Of a stretch of DNA of 64,000 nucleotides, positions 54,666 to 64,000 are shown in pieces. The first letter of the stretch is position 1; each line of letters opens with the position of its first letter. The translations under genes were made by a program, and so were the position numbers. The notes under the pieces are model-generated. The model saw only the letters and a list, made by a program, of their open reading frames with translations. It searched no databases and was not told where the DNA came from. Source of the stretch: Posidonia oceanica (taxonomy: Eukaryota; Streptophyta; Magnoliopsida; Alismatales; Posidoniaceae); assembly GCA_037176725.1 (NCBI GenBank), contig JAZBRS010000013.1:7133001-7197000 (forward strand), written 5' to 3'.

Positions 54666-57600
54666 GCGAGGCTCCGAAGAGACATGCAAAAGGAGGCTTG
54701 TCCTCGTCAAGGAACGAGGAGACAAGGCTAGCGAGGTTACGAAAAGGCACGCAAAAAGAGGCTTGTCCTCGTCCAGGGAACGAGGAGACAAGGCAAGCGA
54801 GGCACCGAAGAGGCACGTAAAAAGAGACTTGTCCTCGTCCGGGGAACGAGGAGACAAGGCAAGCGAGGCTCCGAAGAGGCATGCAAAAAGTGGCTTGTCC
54901 TCGTCCTGGGAAAGATGAGACAACACAATCGGGGCTCTGAAGTGGCACGCAAGAAGTGGCTAGTCCTCGTCCGGGGTACGAGGAGACAAGGCAAGCGAGG
55001 CTCCGAAGAGGCACACAAAAAGAGGCTTGTCCTCATCCAGGGAATGAGGAAACAAGGCAAGCGAGGCTCCGAAGAGGCACGCAAAAAGAGGCTTGTCCTC
55101 GTCTAGGGAACGACGAGACAAGGCAAGCGAGGCTCCGAAGAGGCACGCAAAAAGAGGCTTGTCCTCGTCCAGGGAACGAGGAGACAAAGCGAGCGAGGCT
55201 CCAAAGAGGCACGCAAAAAGTGGATTGTCATCGTCCATGGAACGAGGATACAAGGCAAGCGAGGCTGCGAAGAGGCATGCAAAAAGAGGCTTGTCCTCAT
55301 CAGGGGAACGAGGAGACAAGGCAAGCGGGACTTTGAAGAGAGACGCAAAAAGAGGCTTGTCCCCGTCCAGGGAATGAGTAGACAAGGCAAACGAGGCTCC
55401 GAAGAGGCACGCAAAAAGAGGCTTGTCCTCGTCCAGGGAAAGAGGAGACAAGGCAAGCGAGGCTCTGAAGAGGCACGCAAAAAGAGACTTGTCCTCGTCC
55501 GGGGAATGAGGAGACAAGGCAAGCGAGGCTCCGAAGAGGCACGCAAAAAGAGGCATGTCCTCGTCCAAGGAGCGAGGAGACAAGGCAAGCGAGGCTCCGA
55601 AGAGGCATGCAAAAAGAGGCTTGTCCTTGTCTGGGGAACGAGGAGACAAGGCAAGCGAGGCTCCGAAGAGACATGCAAAAAGAGGCTTGTCCTCATCTGG
55701 GGAACGAGGAGACTAGGCAAGCGAGGCACACAAAAAGAGGCTAGTCCTCGTCCAGGGAACGAGGAGACAAAGCAAGCAAGGCTCCGAAGAGGCACACAAA
55801 AAGAGGATTGTCCTCGTCTAGGGAACGAGGAGACAAGGCAATCGAGGCATGCAAAAAGAAGCCTATCCTCGTCCGGGGAATGAGGAGACAAGGCAAGCGA
55901 GGCTCCGAAGAGGCACGTAAAAAGAGACCTGTCCTCGTCCAGGAAACGAGGAGACAAGGCAAACGAGGCTCCGAAGAGGCACGCAATAAGAGGCTTGTCC
56001 TCATCCAGGGAATCAGGAGACAAGGCAAGCGAGGCTCTGAAGAGGCACGAAAAAGAGGCTTGTCCTCGTCCAGGGAACGAGGAGACAAGGCAAGTGAGGC
56101 TCCGAAGAGGCATGCAAAAAGAGGCTTGTCCTCATCTGGGGAACGAGGAAACAAGGCAAGCGAGACTGCGAAGAGGCACGCAAAAAGAGGCTTGTCCTCG
56201 TCTGGGGAACGAGGAGACAAGGCAAGCAAGGCTCCAAAGAGGCATGCAAAAAGAGGCTTGTCCTCGTCTAGGGAACGAGGAGACAAGGCAAGCGAGGCTC
56301 CAAAGAGGCACGCAAAAGGAGGCTTGTCCTTGTCCGGGGAACGAGGAGACAAGGCAAGTGAGGCTCCGAAGAGGCGTGCAAAAAGAGGCTTGTCCTCGTC
56401 TGGGGAACAAGGAGACAAGGTTAGTGAGGCTCCGAAGTGGCACGCAAAAAGAGGCTTCTCCTCGTCCGAGGAACGAGGAGACAAGGCAAGCGTGGCTCCG
56501 AGGAGGCACGTGGAAAGAGGCTTGTCCTCGTCCAGGGAATCAAGAGACAAGGCATGCGAGGCTCCAAAGAGGCATGTAAAAAGAGACTTGTCCTCCTTCG
56601 GGGAAAGAGGGGATAACGCAAGCGAGGGTCCGAAGAGGCACGCAAAAAGAGGCTTGTCCTCGTCCGGGGAACGAGGAGTCAAGGCAAGCGAGGCTTCGAG
56701 GAGGCATGCAAAAAGTGGCTAGTCTTTGTCCTGGGAAAGAGGAGATTTGGCAAGCGAGACTCCGAAGAGGCATGCAAGAAGAGGCTTGTCCTTCTCCTGG
56801 GAACGAGGAGACAAGGGTCCGAAGAGGCACGCAAAAAGAGGCTTGTCCTCGTCCAGGAAACGAGAAGACATGGCAAGCGAGGCTCCGAAGAGGCATGCAA
56901 AAAGTGGCTTGTCCTCGTCCGGGGAACGAGGAGACAAGGCAAGCGATGCTCCGAAGAGGCACGCAAAGAAAAGCTTGTCCCCATCCTTGGAACGAGGAGA
57001 CAAGGCATGCGAGGCTCCGTTGAGGCACGCAAATAGAGGATTGTCCTCGTCCACGGAACGAGGAGACAAGGCAGGCGAGGCTACAAAGTGACACACAAAA
57101 AGGGACTCATCCTCGACCGGGGAACGAGGAGGCATGGCAAACGAGGCTCCGATGTGGCACGCAAAAAGAGACTTGTCCTCGTCCGTGGAACAAGGAGACA
57201 TGGCAAGCGAGGCACCGAAGAGGCACGTAAAAAGAGGCTTGTCCTCGTCCAAGGAACGATGAGACAAGGCAAGCGAGGTAGCGAAGAGGACCGCCAAAAG
57301 AGGCTTGTCCACGTCCAAGGAACGAGGTGACAAGGCAAGTGAGGCTCCGAAGAGGCACACAAAAAAGAGACTTGTCCTCGTCCGGGGAACGAGGTGACAG
57401 GGCAAGCGAGGCTCCGAAGAGGCATGGAAAAAGTGGCTTGTCCTTGTCCTGGGAATGAGGAGACAAGGCACTTGAGGCTCCGAAGAGGCACGCATAAAGA
57501 GGCTTGTCCTCGTCCAGGGAACGAGGAGACAAGGCAAGTAAGGCACCGAAGAGGCACGCAAAAAGAGGCTTGTCCTCATCCTAGGAATGAGGAGACAAGG

Positions 57601-60600
57601 CAAGCGATGCTCCGATGAGGCACGCAAGAAGCGACTTGTCCCCGTCTAGGGAACGAGGAGACAAGGCAAGCGAGGCTCCGAAGAGGCAAGCAAAAAGAGA
57701 CTTGTCCTCGTCCAGGGAACGAGGAGACAAGGCATGTGAGGCCCCGAAGAGGCACGCAAAAAGTGGCTTGTCCTCATCCGAGGAACGAGGAGACAAGGCA
57801 AGCGAGGCTCCGAAGAGGCACGCAAAAAGTCGATTGTCCTCGTCCAGGGAACGAGGAGACAAGGCAAGCGAGGCTCCGAAGAGGCACCCAAAAGGAGGCT
57901 TGTCCTCGTCCGTGGAACAAGGAGACAAGGCAAACGAGGCTCCAAAGAGGCATGCAAAAAGAGGCTTGTCCTCATCTAGGGAATGTGGAAACAAGGCAAG
58001 CGAGGCGTCAAAGAGGCACGCAAAAAGAGGCTTGTCCTCGTCAAGGGAACACGGATACAGGGAAACCGAGATTGCAAAGAGGCAAGTAAAAAAAGGCTAG
58101 TCCTCGTCCAGCGAACGAGGAGACATGGCAAGCATGGCTCTGAAGAGGCACGTAGAAAGAGGCTCGTCCTCGTTCTAGGAACGAGGAGACAAGGCAAGCG
58201 AGGCTCCGAAGAGGCACACAAAAAGAGGCTTGTCCTCGTCTGTGGAACAAGGAGACAAGGCAAGCGAGGCTCCAAAGAGGACGCAAAAAGAGGCTTGTCC
58301 TCATCCAGGGAATGGGGAACAAGGCAAGCGAGGCGTCAAAGGGGCATGCAAAAAGAGGCTTGTCCTTGTCAAGGGAACACGGATACAAGGAAACCGAGGT
58401 TGCAAGGAGGCAAGTAAAAAAAGGCTAGTCCTCGTCCGGGGAACGAGGAGACATGGCAAGCATGGCTCCGAAGAGGCACGCAAAAAGAGGCTCGTCCTCG
58501 TTCTAGGAACGAGGAGACAAGGCAAGCGAGGCTCCGAAGAGGCACACAAAAAGAGGCTTGTCCTCGTTCGTGGAACAAGGAGACAAGGCAAGTGAGGCTT
58601 CGAAGAGGCACGCAAAAAGAGGCTTGTCCTTATCTAGGGAATGTGGAAACAATGCAAGCGAGGCGTCAAAGAGGCATACAAAAAGAGGCTTGTCCTCGTC
58701 AAGGGAACACGGATACAGGGAAACCGAGATTGCAAAGAGGCAAGTAAGAAAAGGCTAGTCCTCGTCCAGGGAACGAGGAGACATGGCAAGCATGGCTCTG
58801 AAGAGGCACGTAGAAAGAGGCTCGTCCTCGTTCTAGGAACGAGGAGACAAGGCAAGCGAGGCTCCGAAGAGGCACACAAAAAGAGGCTTGTCCTCGTCCG
58901 TGGAACAAGGAGACAAGGCAAGCGAGGCTCCAAAGAGGACGCAAAAAGAGGCTTGTCCTCATCTAGGGAATGGGGAAACAAGGCAAGCGAGGCGTCAAAG
59001 AGGCACGCAAAAAGAGGCTTGTCCTTGTCAAGGGAACACGGATACAAGGAAACCGAGGTTGCAAGGAGGCAAGTAAAAAAAGGCTAGTCCTCGTCCGGGG
59101 AACGAGGAGACATGGCAAGCATGGCTCCGAAGAGGCACGCAAAAAGAGGTTCGTCCTCGTTCTAGGAACGAGGAGACAAGGCAAGCGAGGCTCCGAAGAG
59201 GCACACAAAAAGAGGCTTGTCCTCGTCCGTGGAACAAGGAGACAAGGCAAGTGAGGCTCCGAAGAGGCACGCAAAAAGAGGCTTGTCCTTATCTAGGGAA
59301 TGTGGAAACAAGGCAAGCGAGGCGTCGAAGAGGCACGCAAAAAGAGGCTTGTCCTCGTCAAGGGAACAACGATACAAGGAAATCGAGGTTGCAAAGAGGC
59401 ACGTAAAAAAAGGCTAGTCCTCGTCTGGGGAACGAGGAGACATGGCAAGCGTGGCTCCAAAGAGGCACACAAAAGGAGGCTCGTCCTCATTCTAGGAACG
59501 AGGAGACAAGGCAAGCGAGGCTCCGAAGAGGCACACAAAAAGAGGCTTGTCCTCGTCCAGAGAACGACGAGACAAGGCAAGCGAGGCTTCGAAGAGGCAC
59601 GCAAAAAGAGACTTGTCCTCATCCATGGAACGAGGAGACAAAGCAAGCGAGGCTTCGAAGAGGCACGCAAAAAGAGGATTGTCCATGTCCTAGGAACGAG
59701 GAGACAAGGCAAGCAAGGCTGCGAAGAGGCATGCAAAAAGTGGCTTGTCCTCATCCGGGGAACGAGGAGACAAGGCAAGCGTGGCTCCGAAGAGGCAAGC
59801 AAAAAGAGGCTTGTCCTCGTCTAGGGAACGAGGAGACAAGGCAAACGATGCTCTGAAGAGGCACGCAAAAAGTGGCTTGTCCTCGTCCAGGGAAAGAGGA
59901 GACAAGGCAAGCGAGGCTCTGAAGAGGCTCGCAAAAAGAGGCTTGTCCTCGTCCAGGGAACGAGGAGACAAGGCAAGCGAGGCTCCGTTGAGGCACGCAA
60001 AAAGAGGATTGTCCTCGTCCAGGGAACGAGGAGACAAGGCAAGCGAGGCTACGTTGAGGCACGCAAAAAGAGGATTGTCCTCGTCCACGGAATGAGGAGA
60101 CAAGGCAAGCAAGGCTACGTAGAGGCACACAAAAAGAGGCTTGTCCTCGTCCAGGGAATGAGGAGACATGGCAAGCGAGGCTCCGAAGCGGCACGTAAAA
60201 AGAGGCTTGTCCTCGTCCATGGAACGATGAGACAAGGCAAGCGAGGTAGCGAAGAGGACCACCAAAAGAGGCTTGTCCACGTCCAAGGAACGAGGTGACA
60301 TGGCAAGTGAGGCTCCAAAGAGGCACACAAAAAGAGACTTGTCCTCGTCCGGGGAACGAGGAGACAGGGCAAGCGAGGCTCCGAAGAGGCATGGAAAAAG
60401 TGGCTTATCCTCGTCCTGGGAATGTGGAGACAAGGCACTTGAGGCTCCGAAGAGGCACGCATAAAGAGGCTTGTCCTCGTCCAGGGAATGAGGAGACAAG
60501 GCAAGTGAGGCACCGAAGAGGCACGCAAAAAGAGGCTTGTCCTCGTCCTAGGAATGAGGAGACAAGGCAAGTGATGCTCCGATGAGGCACGCAAGAAACG

Positions 60601-61357
60601 ACTTGTCCTCGTCTAGGGAACGAGGAGACAAGGCAAGCGAGGCTCCGAAGAGGCATGCAAAAAGAGGCTTCTCCTCGTCCCGAGAACGCGGAGACAAAGC
60701 ATGCAAGGCTCCGAAGAGGCACGTAAAAAGAGGATTGTCCTCGTCCATGGAACGAGGAGAAAAGGCAAGCGAGGCTGTAGAGAGGCATGCAAAAAAAGGC
60801 TTGCCCTCGTCCAGGGAACGAGAAGACCAAGCAAGTGAGGCTCCAAAGAGGCACGCAAAAAGAGGCTTGTCCTAGTCCGGGGAACGAAGAGAGAAGGCAA
60901 CCGAGGCTCCGAAGAGGCACGCAAAAGAGGCTCTTCCACGTCTGGGGTGGTGGAGAGAAGGCAAGCGAGGCTCTGAAGAGGCACGCAAAAAGAGGCTTGT
61001 CCTCGTAGGGGGAACGAGGAGACAAGGCAAGTGAGGCTCCGACGAGGCACGCAAAGAGAGGCTTGTCCTGGACCAGGGAACGAGGAGACAAGGCAAGCGA
61101 GGCTCCGAAGAGGCATGCAAAGAGAGGCTTGTCCATGTTTGGGGAACGAGGAGAGAAGGCATGCGAGGTTCCGAAGAGGCATGCAAAGAGAGGCTTATCC
61201 TCATCAGCGGAAAGAGGAAACAAGGCAAGTGAGGCTCCGATGAGGCACGCAAAAAGAGGCTTGTCCTCGTCCTAGGAATGAGGAGACAAGGTAAGTGATG
61301 CTTCGATGAGGCACGCAAGAAACGACTTGTCCTCGTCTAGGGAACGAGGAGACAAGG
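54666..61357 (-). repeat. 66-bp hairpin satellite array of D
   Basis: About 100 copies in 6.7 kb of AGGCTTGTCCTCGTCCAGGG, AACGAGGAGACAAGGCAAGC, GAGGCTCCGAAGAGGCACGC, AAAAAG. CTTGTCCTCGT and ACGAGGAGACAAG in each monomer are an imperfect inverted repeat. Because 66 is 22 codons, long frames are open on both strands; the 22-residue periodic translation shows they are not genes. LTR E interrupts the array at 61357. Confidence 0.93.
57970..59400 (-). repeat. Higher-order repeat, about 330 bp, in the 66-bp array
   Basis: The variant monomer carrying ACGGATACA and AAACCGAG recurs at 58051, 58379, 58709, 59038 and 59369, i.e. every five monomers, with the other variants in step. Confidence 0.85.
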
Positions 61358-64000
61358 TGTAGCGATCCTAGTGTTCGGATCGTCCATGCACGTTGCCAAA
61401 GCTCGCGTGCACCGATCGGAATCAGGCTCACTATAAGCGGCTATGTCCGAGAAGGAAGACCTAACTCGAAAACATTTAAAAGAGGGAAAAAAGGAAAGAA
61501 AAGAAGAAGACAAGACAAAATCGGAGTCGCCACCAAGTCTATTAAATCGGAAGACGAGGAAAATCGGGGAAATGCGCGAATAATCGCGCAAAACCAAGCA
61601 AAAGATGCAATGCAGGGCAATGCAAAAGAAATGAGATGCGAATGAATGCAAATGATGTGACTCGTGCCTAGGACAAGGGCAATATGGTCATTGCGGGCCA
61701 AGAGAGGGTAAGGACTCCTGTTACGCGCGGGGAAGGTGTTAGGCACCCCCGACACGCCCGAGAATCGGTCTTTCTAGGCTTACGCTCGCATATGCAGGGA
61801 AATGCAGACTTTGAATGCCTAAGTGCCAATGAATGCCTGTCTAAATGCTCGAAGGTGTGCTTTAAGTGATGAAAGACGATGCAAGGAAGTAAACGTGCAA
61901 CCTAAACGCTCAGCAACGCTGTCTGTGTTCCGAACCGGGCGGAACCTGGCTCGTGAGAACTCCGGACAGTAAGCATCACCGCCCTATATGCAAATGCAGA
62001 AAAAAAGCGAAACAGCGAGAAAACCATGCAATGCGATCGACATGCAAGAGAGAACGGCGCAAACACGCAAAAGAAGGCGAGAAACCAGAAAGGCACGTGG
62101 AACGGAGCAAAAGAACAAAACCGGCACGCAAAACAGGCGGGAAAGCAAGACTGCATGCAAAACGAGGCGGAAAAAAACTAAAGGGCACGCAAAACGGTGC
62201 AAGACAAAGAAGTGGCACGCAAAACGGAGCGGGAAAACAAGACTGCACGCAAAACGAGGCGAAAAAACTAAAGGGCACTCAAAACGGTGCAAGACAAAGA
62301 GGCGGCACGCGAAACGGAGTGGGAAAACAAGACTGCACGTAAAACGAGGCGAAAAAACTAAAGGGCACGCAAAACGGTGCAAGACAAAGATGCGGCACGC
62401 GAAACGGAGCGGGAAAACAAGACTGCACGCAAAACGAGGCAAAAAACTAAAGGGCACGCAAAACGGTGCAAGACAAAGAAACGGCACGCAAAATGGAGCG
62501 GGAAAACAAGACTGCACGCAAAACGAGGCAAAAAAAAATTAACGGGCACGCAAAACGATGCAAATGGCATGCAAATGAATGCAGTGCAGGGGTTCAGGAG
62601 GACATACCTGGAGATCCGGGAGTCTGATCGGAGATCTGCTTGGTCCATGCTGAAGAGCGCTTCGCTGTGGTCGCCTGGGCTGCTTACTTGAGGGGATCCA
62701 ACGGTCGGATTGGAAGATATCGCAGCTTCGGAGCAGAAGGACCAGAACAGGGGAGAAGAACTGATCTAAGTGTTCAGGGGGCCCTAGGGGTGTGCTGAAG
62801 GTCCTCCCAAGTGAAGGGGAGTTAAAAGTGCTTAGTGTGTGCAAAAGGGATGCTTAAATGCAAGATTAAATGAGTGCAGAATGCATGCAAAGCAAGAAAA
62901 GACAAAGAAAAGCAATTCGGAAAGGACAGGGATTCAAAAGCATTTTTGAAGAAAGAAAGGGGCTAAAACGCAAATTTTCCAGAAAACGGGGGTTCCGGGG
63001 AGTCCGGGAATGCAAGTGGAGGGTCTGCATGCAATTTTCGCAAGCATAGGAGTTAAAATGCAACTTAGGGGCAAAACAGTCTTTTTACATGATTTCTGAA
63101 AGATGCAAGGCTCTATGTGTGATTTTTAAATCATGCAAGGGTCAAAAATGCAATTTTATATGGAAAACATGCTCTGAAAAATAAGGGACAGGACTACAGT
63201 GCAATTTTTGAAAAGAACAGGGTCAAAAATGCAATGCAATAAGCTAAAAATGCATGCAAGAGTTACTGTCCATTTAAAATGGACCTAAATGCAAATATGA
63301 AGGAACAGGGGAGTAAATATGCAATGCAGTATGCAAAAATCAGAAATAAAACCTAAGTTACTACAGTGCATGGACCTAAGTGCAAAATCATTAAAATAAA
63401 GGGATGCAGAATGCAATTTCATATGGTAAATGCATGCAAATAAATGGACTGATTTAAAGCAGGACCTATATGCAAAATTGAAAACAGGAGGACTAAAATG
63501 CAAAAGATTACCACTACACAGCACAGTAAAAGGACTAAAAGGAAAATACTGAAAAGCATGAATAAAAGCAGCAATTTAGCATGATATTAAATTAAAAACT
63601 AAGCAGATTAAATGAACTAAGGATCAGAACGCAAAAATGTAAGAACTTAAGGCAGAAGTGTAATATTTGCATAAAAACTATATAACCAGAAAAATAAACC
63701 CACAGTGACCCGCCGGCGGTGGCTGGCACTGTAGCAGAACGCCACCGGAGCTCACCTCCGCTGACACAGGGAGCTGCGGAGATGCTGATCGGTGGAGGGC
63801 GCTACCGACGTTCGTGCGGAGCTTCGGAGACCGCCGGGGGATCATTCCACTGACTGGAACGTCCGAAAGAACGGAGGCCGGCGCCGGAGAAGAAGGTTTG
63901 TCCGGCAACTTGCAGGCGGAGCTGGAGGGCTTGGAAACTACTTCTGGTTGGCGGAAAAGCAGCGGGGGAGGAAGAGGAAGCCAAGGATGTAAGAATCTAC
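61358..64000 (-). mobile_element. LTR of element E, partial
   Basis: Minus-strand LTR ending GGATCGCTACA at 61358, like A. Candidate duplicated flank CAAGG at 61353-61357; the other end is beyond the window. Shared box at 61709-61750. 62541-63690 is AT-rich with ATGCAA words; 63700-64000 is a GC-rich block like that of A and C. No gene. Confidence 0.75.
62150..62540 (-). repeat. 90-bp tandem array in LTR of E
   Basis: GACTGCACGCAAAACGAGGC, AAAGGGCACGCAAAACGGTG and CGGGAAAACAA recur at 62241, 62331, 62421 and 62510. Confidence 0.87.

Noticed and set aside
54960..61223. Many long overlapping ORFs on both strands (up to about 336 codons)
   Set aside because: They are translations of the 66-bp repeat, whose length is a multiple of three; the proteins are 22-residue periodic and have no start or family.

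Overview
The window is plant nuclear heterochromatin made almost entirely of nested, decayed retrotransposons. I see no intact host gene, rRNA or tRNA gene, or CRISPR array. The pointers to a flowering plant are Tat-type Ty3/Gypsy pol with a second RNase H, primer sites fitting plant tRNA-Arg, LINE-type ORF1s with a DUF4283-like region and zinc knuckle, a Copia-type LTR and primer site, and a tRNA-type SINE. Species cannot be named.

Layout. 1-16772 is the 5' part of a minus-strand Tat-lineage element (A): gag, protease, G-patch-like region, the start of RT, and a 5' LTR swollen to 9.4 kb by a SINE (11221-11434) and two LINE-like ORF1-only units (11517-13987 and 14023-16617) lying among telomere-like TTTAGGG tracts. 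A sits in an older LTR (H, 16773-17418). AT-rich DNA with a MITE-like hairpin follows (17419-18321), then the LTR, primer site and leader of a Copia-like element (G, 18322-19383 and 42085-42951).

A 22.7 kb plus-strand Tat-lineage element (B, 19384-42084) is inserted in G with a 5-bp target duplication TTAGG. B carries gag, protease, linker, RT, RNase H, second RNase H and integrase, all broken. Downstream of integrase lies an extra reading frame resembling DUF7745/plant mobile domain proteins, then a hairpin and a tandem array. Its 3' LTR contains a 3.36 kb solo LTR (37809-41164, duplication TCAGG) studded with a palindrome.

From 42952 to 64000 minus-strand relatives are stacked inside each other: LTR F in the Copia gag, element C in F, element D in C's 3' region, LTR E in D's tandem array. 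C repeats B's downstream layout (DUF7745-like frame, hairpin, about 91-bp array). D carries a 48-bp array and a 6.7 kb array of a 66-bp hairpin monomer with higher-order structure. All these LTRs share a roughly 45-bp conserved box.

Nothing here forms a working pathway. The interest lies in nesting order, extra ORFs, tandem-repeat birth and non-autonomous elements. Boundaries backed by target duplications (B, solo LTR, SINE) are firm; those of F, G and H are less so.
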